A DNA stretch of 64,000 bases, from positions 23,415,001 to 23,479,000 of the forward strand of contig NC_065574.1 in the NCBI RefSeq assembly GCF_937616625.2. The letters run 5' to 3'. The stretch comes from Mercurialis annua (lineage: Eukaryota; Streptophyta; Magnoliopsida; Malpighiales; Euphorbiaceae). The translations under genes were made by a program, and so were the position numbers. Every line of letters begins with the position of its first letter. The stretch's first letter is position 1. Below the pieces are notes generated by a model. That model made no database searches, was not told the DNA's origin, and saw nothing but the letters and a program-made list of their open reading frames with translations. This document shows, one piece after another, positions 1 to 11,028 of this stretch.

Positions 1-1067
1 CTATTCTAAAGGGGGGGGGGGGTCGAATTTTGTTGTTTGTCTTCTAGAGTTTGTGTGCCACCGCTCTAATTTTTTAGGGTTTGTGTGCGACCCATAGTCA
101 GGCCGACTTAAGGTTGAATTTATAGTGGTCTAATTAGGGTTAGGATTTGCTTAAGTGTATTTACGGGCTTGTCCTTCTAGAGTTTGGGTTAGGTTTAAAG
201 AAGTGTTAAGTGATATACCTATAGGTATTAGGATTAGGTTTAAATTGCTATTATTTTAATTAAATTCGAATTTTGGCTTGCTAGCTAATTAAAAAGGTGC
301 TAAAAGTCAATTTTGGTGCCTAAAAGTGTCAAAAAAGGCTACAAAGACCCTATGGGTTTGGATATGGTCGATTTCAGTCTGTAAAACTTGCAAATTGGCG
401 CATAAACTTCTAAGACATTGTAATTAGTCCAAATTCTGAACTTAGACTACAATCACTTTGGACTTTTATGGGCTATTCACAGCTAATTCCATTTTAATCC
501 TCCAAGTTTACAGCTGTGCACAAATTACGCCTACTTAGATTCCAGTAAGCAAATCTGTAACTCTTCACCTGGACGGATTTCTCTGAAAATAATCATTAGA
601 CGATTCATCCCCTTATCACTTTTTACCTGTCCGGAAAATAGGTGTCTATAGTGTGCCGCCTCTTTAGCGATAATTGACAAAGTAGGTCAATTCTTGTTAT
701 AAAAGTGACTTATTGTGGGACAAGCGACAAGGATACTGGCCACCATCAGAGATACTCGCTCGCCCAGTGGAATGGTAATGCCCTAGCTTGAGCATTACCC
801 GTCGTGGCGCATGACTATGACTTCATTCCCCCTTGGTTCTGGTCTACTCATCATTTGGTTGTGAGTAGGTTTTCTCAGTTGCCATTGAGCCTGGGTTGTC
901 TGATTATGTGCCCCGTGGAATGGGGCTATAAACTCTCAGCCATTCAGAGAGTGATCCGATGGCTCGAACCTTGGTAATTATCCTGTCCGGATCTTCTTAG
1001 GTTTGTAGAAGGGACAACATCCCCTTGGCCGTCCCAAAGGCCACCTTATTGAATAGGTACCTGGATT
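1..1067 (-). repeat. Tat/Ogre-like LTR fragment
   Basis: Bases about 240-630 match the reverse complement of 46258-46552 plus 46912-46990. Shared landmarks are the run around 'aaacccataggg', the 'gcaccaaaa.tgactttt' stretch and the 'gtgataaggg' stretch. The 46 kb copy is plus strand and leads to a TGGCGACTCC primer-site-like stretch at 57779, so this copy is read on the minus strand and its 3' end lies outside the window. There are no long frames. Bases 640-1067 hold no gene; they are probably more of the same element. Bases 11-22 are a run of G. Lineage rests on the primer-site-like stretch and the neighbouring PMD gene. Confidence 0.5.
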
Positions 1068-1092
1068 CCGTTAATTATTCCATAATTAACGG
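1068..1092. other. Perfect 11-bp-arm hairpin
   Basis: CCGTTAATTAT, a 3-base loop, then ATAATTAACGG. It lies exactly where the LTR-like sequence gives way to the 21-bp minisatellite. Role unknown. Confidence 0.75.
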
Positions 1093-1440
1093 ATGCTGGT
1101 GTCTTTCTACTAGAATTTAGTGTTTTTCTACCGTTTATTGGTGTCTTTCTACCAGGTTTTGGCGTCTTAATGCCAATCTTTCGATGTCTTTCTACCTTGC
1201 TTCAGCATCTTTATGCCATATTTTGGTGTCTCTCTAGCGTTCTATGGCGTATTTATGCCCTATTTCGGTGTATCTCTACCGTTCTTTAGCGTCTTTATTC
1301 CATATCTCGGGGTCTCTTTACCACTATTCGGTATCTTTTTACCAGGCTTTGGCGTTTATATACCATATTTTGGTGTCTCTCTACCGTATTTTAGTGTCTC
1401 TCTACCATTCTTTGGCGTCTTTATGCCATATGTGGAGTCT
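1093..1440. repeat. 21-bp minisatellite, about 17 copies
   Basis: Units follow the form 'tggtgtctctctaccgtattt'. Many neighbours alternate between a 'tctctctacc' version and a 'tctttatgcca' version, giving a 42-bp higher order in places. The unit is divisible by three, so both an apparent 76-codon frame (repeating PYFGVSL) and a second frame stay open. These are by-products of the repeat, not genes. Its place between an LTR-like block and an antisense PMD gene matches the hypervariable 3' untranslated region known to spawn tandem repeats in Tat/Ogre retrotransposons. Confidence 0.85.
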
Positions 1441-1474
1441 TGATTTGTTATGTCTTGTTGGTCGTTTGAATCCC

Positions 1475-1725
1475 GTCTTCTGGGAAACTTTCTGATTCTC
1501 TGGGCTTGTTCTGATCCTCTGGGGTTCCACTAAATCTCTAGGCAATTCTGATCCTCTGGGTTACAATGTTTATCTAGGGCGATTTTAGTCCTCTGATGTT
1601 GTCCTGATTCTCTAGGTTTTTTAAACTTCTGATTTCCATCTTCTAGGGCATCTGTATTTCTTACTTCTATCCTCTGGGCATCTGTAATTTTATTTCCATC
1701 CTCTGGGGTGTCTACTCTGAAGGTT
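1475..1725. repeat. Degenerate tandem repeat, about 27-35 bp
   Basis: A 'ctgatcctctgggg' core recurs about eight times with variable filler, for example near 1495, 1513, 1550, 1590, 1609, 1670 and 1692. The apparent minus-strand frame here (EDGN repeated) is a by-product. It directly follows the 21-bp array, so two unrelated repeat families sit side by side. Confidence 0.65.
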
Positions 1726-2617
1726 ATGGGCTCTAGCCTGTTTGGAGGTAACATTTTCATGTGTACCTATTTTTTTGGGCATACGAGTATTTTTGGAATT
1801 AGATTATTCCTTTTAATCTTAGGAAGGAGCCTTTACTTTTGCTCACTTTTCCTAGAACTTTCTCTTTCTAGCTTTTGCAATCCTCTCAAATTTACAAACG
1901 TTTTCCGGTTGGAAGCATGGTGCCTTTCTGGGTATTGTCGAACCGTGTAGAGATCCTGATCGTTAGGCTTCTCGGGATTCTGCCTTACTGGATGAGGGCT
2001 AAGATGTCCCGCTTGGCTGTACTTGGAACGTCATATCTGCTTTAGATTTTATCCCCGGGTACATTTTTCTGAACTTTTCTTTGTTTGATTCGGTATTTTG
2101 TAGTTCGTATGTCCGAAAAATGTCCACAATCGGCCCGGAAATGTGTCGGAACGTAAAACAAAAGACCCGGATAATCAAAAAATGGGTGGTGAGGGCACCA
2201 TAAGGAGTTGCGCGCCCGTCACCCTTAATTGGCGCCGTGGCATTGGCGCTACCGACCTATAGTGTGTTGTTTTGGCTTTGTTTTCTTACTTTCTTCTGTG
2301 CTTTCTGGCGATTCTAACTTCTGGTATTGATTTTCTCTGTGTTTTCATGGCGCTGATCCATTTTGTACTTTTCGGAAGTTCGTGAATGCCCGTATTTGGT
2401 ATGAATGCATGAGTCAGTCAGGGTCCGGGTTGATAAGGTCGGCTTTGGTCGCTTGGCTGGTTCTTTGTTTACTGCTACCAGGATTTGCGATAACACTTCA
2501 CTACTTGCTCTGATGGAGCGGTGGATTGACACTACTCAAACGTTCCATCTGAATGTAGGGGAGTTGACAGCCGCTCTTCTGGATTTTTCTCTGATTACTA
2601 GGATGGCGTTTGGTGGT

Positions 2618-4227
2618 TGATAGGAGTAAAATAACTCCTATATTCTGAGTCGTTTCTAAGCGTCTTTAATCGCTTTTATCGTATTATTCATACATTATTT
2701 AGTGTTTTAATGCTTTCTGGTGTGTGTTAGTGTTTCAAGGATTATTTAGTGATTATGGAGCGTTTTGAGCAATAAAGAGTATAAATCGTGGATTATATCG
2801 AAGTCGTGAAGCTCGGGAATGAAGAAAGCACATTTGCACACATGAAAATCTGACCCGACGCATTCAATGACAATTTTGGATTAGTTAAAGATTTCAACTG
2901 ACTTCATGTTATTCATACGAAATAAAGAAGACATCCTAAGCTTTCCAGCTGTTCAAGAACCGACTCATTTGGAGTTTTCTACATCGAGTTATGAAGTTCT
3001 GAACTTAGTAGTTTTGCAGCCGGAATTAGGGTCTCGAACGAGAACTTAAGGTCTCGAACTAGACCTTTGAAATTTAGCTTGCCGAGAGTTTTTTTCCTAT
3101 GAGAAAAGCTTCAAAACCTTCAATTTAAGCCATGTCTCGAACGAGACATGAATTGTCTCGAACGAGACATGAGAAAAAGGCTAAATTTGAATTGAATTTG
3201 GATATTTCTCCTATTTCGACTTCAACGCAACTCCTAATACAACTTCAACTTGTATTAGGAGTAATATTACTCATGGACTACCTCCAATATATAAAGGCAT
3301 TGTAATAGCATTAGTTATCAATCAAAAAATTAAACATTAGATTACACTAGTTATAATTTAGTTTTTATTAAATAGCTTTTAGTTTAGTTTATCCAGCAGT
3401 TTATAAGTAGTCTATAATTAGTTTCTACAAGACGATTGTTGAAGATTTCAAGCTTAATCAAGACGATTCTTTCCGAAATTGACAACTCCGGTATTTATTG
3501 TTTAATTATGCTTTCTTCTTCTTCATCCTTCTTGTTTTGTTACAGTTTTAATATGAGTAACTAAAACCCTTGTTCGAGGGTTGATATGAACTTATAAATT
3601 GGTAATTACTTGAATTGGATGGATTAGTGTTAATTCGTGTCTTAATTATTAATATTATTGCTTGGATTAAATTAGCTACTTAGTTCACGAGTTTGTGTTT
3701 AGTTAACTAATTGAGAGATTGTTAATTAAATAGACATATGTAATTAAGAACTTAGAGAAGAACGCCGTGAGAGCGGGTTGGAATTTAGGTAGTCATTGAG
3801 TTTACTTCATAATTGTAATTTGATTATTTAATTTAGTTTTAATATTGTGAGAGCGAGTTAATAATTGGTTAGTTAATTAGGTTGTAATTTTATTCGGATC
3901 TTTGAGGCTTGAGAGGGCGGGATTCGGTGCTTTAGAATAGCTCGATTCGCGATAAAATCACTAAGAAATCCTATTCCGTGATCTTACTTATTTATTTGGG
4001 ATTATCAATCCTTGAGCTTTTAATCTTATGGTTTTAAATCATATTTTATTATTTGTTCTCAATATATTAGTTTAATTAAATTCCAAAAACATATTGATTT
4101 TTCTAGCTAGCCGATTAAAGAATATTTGAAATTAGTGATTAAGTCCATTGTCTCTGCGGGATCAATACTTGTTCTTCCAAGTTATATTACTTGCGCGATA
4201 TTGTACACTTGCGATTATTTGCCAACA
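2618..4227 (+). mobile_element. Solo LTR (Athila-like family), TSD GTGGT
   Basis: Starts TGATAGGAGT, ends GCCAACA. The 5 bases before it (2613-2617) and after it (4228-4232) are both GTGGT. Length is 1610 bp, with no internal domain. The start, the AGAGGGCGG...AGAATAGCT block near 3910 and the TCTCGA...GAGA palindromes also occur in the 5' LTR of the Athila-type element at 24363-27223, so both belong to one family. The 3' end carries the 'ctgcgggatcaatacttg...tacacttgcg' stretch common at plant LTR ends. It most likely arose by recombination between the two LTRs of a full insertion. Confidence 0.92.
3030..3171. repeat. TCTCGA..GAGA palindromes in solo LTR
   Basis: Four copies: near 3030 (GGTCTCGAACGAGAAC), 3050 (GGTCTCGAACTAGACC), 3132 and 3153 (both TGTCTCGAACGAGACA). 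The last two are perfect inverted repeats of TGTCTC with a 4-base centre. Confidence 0.8.
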
Positions 4228-6150
4228 GTGGTCGGCCGGTACCCTTTGATGCTAGCATTTGCAGTTATGCATACAAAGATAGGTATATTCGGAAGTTTCT
4301 TGGTTTTGTCCTGAGGATGAAGCGAAAGACTCTCGGGTATACTGTGCTGTGGGACCAGTACATGCAGTATGTTTGTATGAACCGTTTTGAGATAGACTTG
4401 GTGGCTAGGGATTTCATTTTCTACCTTTTGGGGACTACGTTGTTTAGCAACTCAGGTAGTACACTTCCCATATGCGTGCTTCCTGCTCTGGAGGATATGG
4501 ACCTGGCGGCGACCTAAGACTAAGGGTCTGCTCTACTTGCTCATTCGTACTTGAGTATGGACCAGATTGTTCGAGGAGGACCTTCTATGGGATGTTGCCG
4601 GTCGTGCATATGAGTCTAAACTTTTTACCCTTTTTCATTCTGTAATTTTTACTTTTGTCTTACTGATTTATGTTCTTTTGTTTCTCACATATCAGGGCAG
4701 TCCATTTAGGCCTTTTGACCGGTTTTGGCGATGCTCCGGCACTTGTTATCCCTCTTCTGAGCTCCTAGGATATTTCTAGGACTATGCCCCGACATAGTAT
4801 CGGACCCAGTTGAATGAACTGGCGTGGATCGATGTGAGTATTTATTCACTTGTGCATTGAATACCTTTTTTGGAACGTGTTGCTTCTCATATTAATATTT
4901 TCTCTTTGTTCGCAGGTTTGCTCCTGGTGGAACATCCCTATGGGGGCTCAGTGGCCTGACTGGCCGTAGGGTGCTATTGAGAGATCGGGCATGCGTTATC
5001 TGATGAATGGCCTGAATTGTCTGTCCTGGTTTCTGGGTGAGCGTGTCTTTTACTGGTGGTTCAGACCCAGCTCCCGTATGATTCCTAGAGGACCATCGTT
5101 GTCTATGCTACGCGAGAGGGACGTTGTGACCCCTACTCTACGTCTTGATCTTAGTGGTTACCCGGCGACAGAGTTCGTATCTGCTCCCTAACGGGGCTAT
5201 CGAGAGGATTTCTTGTCCCTCCATCTTCTGGGTAGGTTGCCTCTGGTAGGTGTGCCAAGGCTTCCGGTTTTGGAAGTTGCTACCGCTCATGTTTAACATG
5301 CGGCTGTGAGGCCGCAGGTATGTACCCCTTTTCATAGTCCTTTATTTTTCTTGATTATCATATTTCTAATTTCTGTCTGGTGGATCTATTAGGGAAAAGA
5401 TAGGCATAAAGGTCGTGCTGTCTGGGCTAGGATAGATGTTCCTAGATCTCTTGGCCGGATCCCTACTGGTGGGTAGGACACTTTTTCTGGCATAGTTCCT
5501 GGTCTTCTGAGTCAGATGCCAGATATTACTACTTGGTACATGACTCTATTCCTGTCGCTTATATGTCGCACTCGTTTGCGCCTGCTGACTATACCCATGT
5601 AAGTGCTGTTCACTGTGCTTGTGTTTTTATTATGGCTGGAACTTTTGTATGCTTGTCTGAGCGTGTTCTGTAGGTGCCGGTGTCTCGGGATATTCAACTG
5701 GCTGATGTAGCCTTTTCCTGGGGAGATAGTTATATACTGCATCTACATAAATGGGGGTAGAAATAGAAATATGCAATATACTCTATCATATATGTGAGCA
5801 TGAATGTAGTTCTAGCCCTGACTGCTCTCTAGTTTCTTATTGTACTATGTTGATGAGCTGACCCGTAGACTGTAGCGGAAGAAGCTGGCTTATACTGAGA
5901 GTAGCAATGTTCTCCCTGGCTTTCCAGGTAGGAGAGGAGGTCAAGGACTCAGAGGTCGTGGTGGTTGCGGGGACTATGTATCTTGTGCTTGTTACGAGCT
6001 CGGAGGCCGAGGTGGGAACGGGGACCATGCTTCTTCTTCTAGTCAGGCGCCTCCTAGGTGTGATGGTGATGGGCTCTCTAAGAGCGAGTGTGATGACACC
6101 GGGTCGTTGTCCTTGGGGTCGGACTCCGATTGTAGACTTTACCTTTTTGT

Positions 6151-6422
6151 ATTTGTATTTATTTGACTTTCCGGATGTTATTGTATTGAGAACGCCTTTT
6201 TATTTATTTTGAATACATTTTTGAATTTTAATTTTTGCAAGGAATGGCATGTTTTCCTTGTACTTTTTGTCTATTTTTGTAATCTGGAGTCCACAATCAT
6301 GTGGATGTTTCATTTGTGGGAAACTTTTGTCTCTTATCCTCAAGCTTGAGACCTGATGCCCTTTGTGTTCTATCTGGTGGAGACCTGATGCCCCCTATCT
6401 TCTGGTCGGTGGAGATCTTATG
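6151..6422. other. PMD pseudogene 3' flank
   Basis: AT-rich stretch after the arginine/glycine-rich tail of the PMD pseudogene, ending in two or three copies of a 'ggtggagacctgatgcccc' motif (about 6340-6418). No gene seen. Confidence 0.4.
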
Positions 6423-7337
6423 TGTCATGACCAGAAATCTAGAGACGTGACCGGCACTAGGGAATGGGAATGGTAGTTCCAAAACCCGTAGCAAGCCTTA
6501 AAAACGAGTAAAACTTTTTCGCAAACATTCAAACATACAAATCCTATTTCATACATAAAACGTTTTCGTAAAAGCCTTATCAGGTTAGACGTATACAAAC
6601 GTCTGTTCAAAACCTGAAAACGTTACATTGGAATCTGGGTCTTACTCTGCGATACGTTACATCTAGCAATAGCCCGTTCCATATTATTACAAACAGTTTA
6701 AAGCGCATCTTCAAAACACTTTTACAAATCAGAGTCAAAACAAACATATAAAATTGTTTGGCCAATCTCATACATATGCTAGGACTCGACCCTACCACAT
6801 GACTTACTGATCTTAGTGGTTACCCTACTGTAGCACTACTGCAGCACTACAGTGCATTTCAAATCAATCAATCATATGCATCCATGTATGAATATCCGAT
6901 TGCAACCTTAGCCTTATATTATACCCTTCTGATAGTACCAAACCATTCTAATCTTGCGAGCGAATCGAGTACTTATTCCTCATGGTAAGGTCCCGGGATA
7001 GTTCAACCGAGTTACCAATACCATGTGGTACGGTCCCGAAATTGTTCACCGAGTTAATTGTACCACTTCTCACATTCTTTGAGAACATAACTTATTCCAA
7101 ATTGTAGGATCCCGAGATAGTTCCACCGAGTTACTCACTACCAAGTAGTATAGTACCATGATACTTTATCGAGTTACTGTACCACTTCTTATCCATCGAG
7201 CATATGAGTCCCGAGATAGTTCCACCGAGTTACTCCTTGATACAGGTCCCGAGATAGTTCGACTGAGTTCTCCTGTATCGGATATACAAATGAGAAAGAC
7301 GTCTTCAAATATTGATCAGATCATATGTTGAATTTAA
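6423..7337 (-). mobile_element. Chromovirus-like LTR fragment (3' part)
   Basis: The minus strand ends ...GGTCATGACA, preceded by the GGCTTGCTACGGGTTTTGG block seen at every LTR end of this family here. It contains several copies of a 'cccgagatagttccaccgag' motif (6990-7270). The sequence left of 6423 is not a primer site, so this is an outer element end. The LTR breaks off at about 7337, where leader sequence begins. Confidence 0.75.
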
Positions 7338-7813
7338 CTTATCGTGACATTTATACTTATCTCTCTAATGTCTAAGAACAATTATACCTTTAAAATCATT
7401 TGAATGAATAACCATAATAGGTCATATCATTCAGTTTTGTAAGTTTCTTCCAGATCCTAAACTCTGTAACCAGTAAGAATTCTCCATACTTCACTTCTTT
7501 GAGTTTGCTCTTCTTTCACAAATTGCCACTTGTGCTATTGTCGAATGACTTCATCAATGCCTTCACATTATTTCATGCTTGATATGCAAGCATCGATATC
7601 GAGTCGTCTAGACCGTATGCACGCGTATATCGCAGTCTTATATCCAAGAAAGACAGGCTGAGAACCTATGAAACATAAGAATATAGAAGGACACATGACT
7701 CGAATCCTATAGCTGCAGTAGTTCTTAGCTTAACCTAATCCTAGGTATAAACAATCATAAATAACATACGAGCAATAGCTTATGTATCTAAATCATTGCT
7801 CTGCTACCAACTT
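7338..7813 (-). mobile_element. Retroelement leader fragment with primer site
   Basis: Nearly identical to 9335-9783, from 'atcgtgacatttatactt' to 'aacatacgagcaa'. It ends at a primer binding site (minus strand TGGTAGCAGAG, 7799-7809) resembling the initiator-Met tRNA complement TGGTATCAGAGC, four bases from the LTR end at 7814. It is therefore the 5' leader of a minus-strand element. No coding frame seen. Confidence 0.65.
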
Positions 7814-7955
7814 TGTCACGACCCGATATCTCGATCCGTGACCGGCGCTAGGGAATGGGAATGGTAATTCCAAAACCCGTAGCAAGCTTTAAAAACGACT
7901 AGAACCTTTTCGCAAACATTCAAACATACAAACCTCTTTCATACATAAAACGTCT
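7814..7955 (-). mobile_element. Chromovirus-like LTR, last ~140 bp
   Basis: Minus strand ends ...GGGTCGTGACA. It matches the last 140 bp of the LTRs at 6423 and 48176, then jumps at about 7955 to internal sequence like that near 52610. This is a rearranged or truncated junction. Confidence 0.7.
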
Positions 7956-9783
7956 TCTATATCGACTATCTCAGTCGATCTCTTAATATCCTTTGTCCAT
8001 CTTTGGTTCTTATACTCTCTTAGGCTTGAAAGCCTTTCTATAGGCATTTTACTTCAAGCTCTTATATCTCCTAGTACGATTTATCGGACAACATCCTCAT
8101 ACAATAGCTCAACTCTTTTGTTGAGTCTTTCCTTTCTATCCCGTTACATCCTTTGATGTCTACATGGCTTACTAGCCTCATCGATTGTTTCCTTTGTCCG
8201 CTTTTCCAAGCGTTGCCGATCTATACTTATGTTCCTCTTAGGGCTTATGTGTTTGCGTACTGCGAGTTCACATCGTCATGTCCATCATCTATATTGATCA
8301 TACTCCTTGATTATCGTTGCACCTCTTACCCTTGAGGTGACTTACTCTCCTTGTATGATTTCTACTTTCATAGGCTCTGTAGCCGTTACTGTCTTTAATT
8401 AACTGACAATCAATTTCTCGCTCCATTTTCAAAACATTTCATATCAAAATAAAACTTCTTTCTCACATTTTTTTAACTTTTGATCGGCCATACTTTACAC
8501 TGGCTCAACTATCAAATACATGTACTTTACATGTATATTCCGCACCTTCGAAAACAGTCGTCCTCTGGTTATTCGTTCGACGATCACAACAGTTAACCTC
8601 TAGGTACCTATCTTAGGAATATCATATTCCAAAACTAAACCGATCCAACGGTTTAATTAAAATATATCAGGATATCCCTATACCCTGTCAAGTTTCAGAC
8701 ATCATTTGAAACTCATCTCATTCATATACCTTCTTCATCCACAATGCGTTGCATCGTGTCCCTTTTACTTACTTTGAGTTTTCCTTAACTCAAGTTGTAC
8801 TAATCGTTAGCGAGAACTCGTGTATTCCAAACACTTTAATCTCAGCTCGATCATCGCAGGTCTAATGTCTCTGGGTACAATGCCCTAGACATTCCGTCTA
8901 GAGAAGTTCCTATATGTAGCTCGTCGTAGCTCGGATGTGTATCTCAATCCTACACAAGTTGTAGTTCGCTTAATTATAACTAGTTGTGTACTTCGTAATC
9001 ACAACTATATTCTCCAACTTCCACATTTCATGCTTCTGTTGCCCCCTTGAAAATCGCTTACTTCTTGATCTCGAGTATTTACTGTTGTTAAAAAGTTTCG
9101 GTCTAGGTATACATACAATAAAACAAATCTGTTTAAAACATTTCAATCGTTTGTGCACATTTTCAAAACCATTTGTTTGAAATTCACTGCTTAAACACCT
9201 GTATAATTATGCATAGGGTGATGATACCTCTCATCCCCAAAGAGTTGTCACAACCTATCATTTTTTTTCTTTGAATGATGCATGTTCTACTAATGCATAT
9301 ATTCATGTCCATGTAGTGATGCATTCCCTATCAATATCGTGACATTTATACTTATTTCTCTAATGTCTAAGAACAATTATACCTTTAAAATCATTTGAAT
9401 GAATAACCATAATAGGTCATATCATTCAGTTTTATAAGTTTCTTCCAGATCCTAAACTCTGTAACCGGTAAGAATTCTCCATACCACTTTACTTCTTTGA
9501 GTTCGCTCTTCTTTCGCAAATCGCCACTTGTGCAATTGTCAAATGACTTCAACAATGCCTTCACATTATTTCATGCTTGATATGCAAGCATCGATATCGA
9601 GTCGTCTAGACCGCATGCACGCGTATATCGCAGTCTTATATCCAAAAAAGACAGGCTGATAACCTATAAAACATAAGAATATAGAAGGAGACATGACTCG
9701 AATCCTATAGCTGCAGTAGTTCCTAGCTTAACCTAATGACAACGTCAACCTAGGTATAAACAATCATAAATAACATACGAGCA
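7956..9783 (-). mobile_element. Internal fragment of the same LTR family
   Basis: Bases 7956-8400 match 52610-53070 of the complete element at 48176-57597, including 'ctacatggcttactagcc' versus 'ccatatggcttattagcc'. Bases 8550-9250 match 37800-38220. Bases 9335-9783 are the leader. The minus strand is purine-rich and has no long frame. CACTA sequence interrupts it at 9784, just before the expected primer site. Confidence 0.65.
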
Positions 9784-10824
9784 ATTTGAAATCCGTCGCT
9801 AAAATCTAATTCAGCGACGGATTTGGCGACATATTTGAAATCCGTCGCTAAATCCTAAAAAAGATTCGCGACGGAAATTCCGTCGCAAAAAGTCCCCGCC
9901 AAAACTTTTTTCACGTTTAGCAACGGATTTTACAATTCGTCTCTAAATGTCTTAGTTTTAGCGATGGATTGAAAATCCGTCGCTAAAAGTATTTTTTATT
10001 AAAAAAATTATTAATTTGAAATAATTATATATTTAAAAAATAATTATTAATTAAAATATTATTAATTAAAATAATATAATTTAAGAATAATTATTTATGA
10101 AAAATAATTATTTAATAATTATTTATTATAAAAGAAATTTTTATTAACAAAAAAATTATTTATTAACAAAAAAATTATTATATTATAATGTGGGAGTAAA
10201 GTGTAAAAGTAATAATTTATTTTTTTAATTAAATATTAAAACATTATTTATTTAAAAATAATTAGTATGAAAAAATAATTATTTTATAATACAGGAGTAA
10301 ATTGGGAGAGTAACTTTTTGTTACTTTGAGTTATATTTAAATATAATATACATAGATATATAGCAAGAATCTGAGTTGGTTAAGATGGAGTTACGCGCGG
10401 GGGAACTACAGGGTTAAAGAAGATTGGATGGGAGCAATATGAAGGATGAGTGACCTACTGGGAAGTTGAATTGAAAACTACTGGGAAGTTGAGAAATTTC
10501 CGAAAATTGCGGGTGTGTGACAGTGTGCGGTGTATAGCGGATGTGTGGGTGACGGTGGGCGACCGATTAAATAATATTTTATTTTACGATTTTAATTAAA
10601 AAAATTAAATTTTTTTATTTTTTTATTTTTAAAAACTAGTGACGGACTTAAATTCGTCGCTAATTTTTTAAAAATCCGTCGCAAATTTTTTGTTCCGTCG
10701 CTGTTTAATTTTGCGACCAGAAATACTGCGACGAACCTTGTCCGTCGCAAAACTTGTTTAGTGACGGAATTTAGCCATTTAGCGACGGGAAAATATGTCG
10801 CTAAACGGCTGTTTTCTAGTAGTG
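9784..10824. mobile_element. CACTA transposon, one end missing
   Basis: The right end reads, on the minus strand, CACTACTAGAAAACAGCCG, a typical CACTA (En/Spm) terminus. Both flanks carry many subterminal 'atccgtcgctaaa' repeats in either orientation (9788-9990 and 10630-10810). The matching CACTA end is absent at 9784, where the repeats start abruptly. The middle (10000-10600) is AT-rich with no transposase, so it is non-autonomous and truncated. Confidence 0.8.
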
Positions 10825-11028
10825 ATAATCGCAATAGTATAAACTTAGCTAAGAGAGGTCCACTGGAACGACCTACCGATTGGGTGGCAATAGCGTTGCG
10901 TGATCACCTATACTGATTCTAGATGTACTTCTGTTAAGGTGTAGAGGTATGCCTGTCGTGTTAAGTCATTGAGAAAGTGGATGCCCTCACTTCACGGGTA
11001 ATCCCTGAGACGGAAGTAATATAATTAC
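10825..11028 (+). repeat. Small LTR fragment
   Basis: Resembles 12520-12600 of the neighbouring plus-strand LTR ('gaacgacctaccgattgggtgg' against 'gagctacctattgggcgtc'). No gene. Confidence 0.4.

Larger units (their letters stand above)
2405..6150 (+). pseudogene. Plant mobile domain (PMD) protein, broken
   Basis: PMD proteins (Pfam PMD family; MAIN/MAIL1 are the cellular members) are plant-specific and also occur in DNA transposons and in extra ORFs of Tat retrotransposons. Here the N-terminal half (2405-2617) shows the family signature ERW..TQTFHL..GELT..LLDF. A solo LTR interrupts it after AFGG, and the frame resumes exactly after the duplicated GTGGT at 4233 with RPVPFDAS. Further on come ARDFIFYLLGTTLF and LPALEDMDLAA, also typical. 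Two TAA codons (4515-4517, 4521-4523) stand where the family has aromatic residues in a Y-D-W-like stretch. Downstream pieces include WFLGERVFYW (about 5020-5060) and an arginine/glycine-rich tail (GRRGGQGLRGRGG, about 5925-5965). GT-AG intron-like gaps probably lie near 4600-4695 and 4835-4915, but I could not fix the exons. Start and 3' end are approximate. To its left lies Tat-like LTR material, so it may be the antisense extra gene of a Tat element. Confidence 0.75.

Noticed and set aside
11..22. Run of twelve G
   Set aside because: Simple homopolymer; could be real or an assembly artefact and supports no further claim.
1213..1443. 76-codon hydrophobic frame (PYFGVSL repeats)
   Set aside because: It is a translation of a 21-bp minisatellite. 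A second frame across the same repeat is open too.
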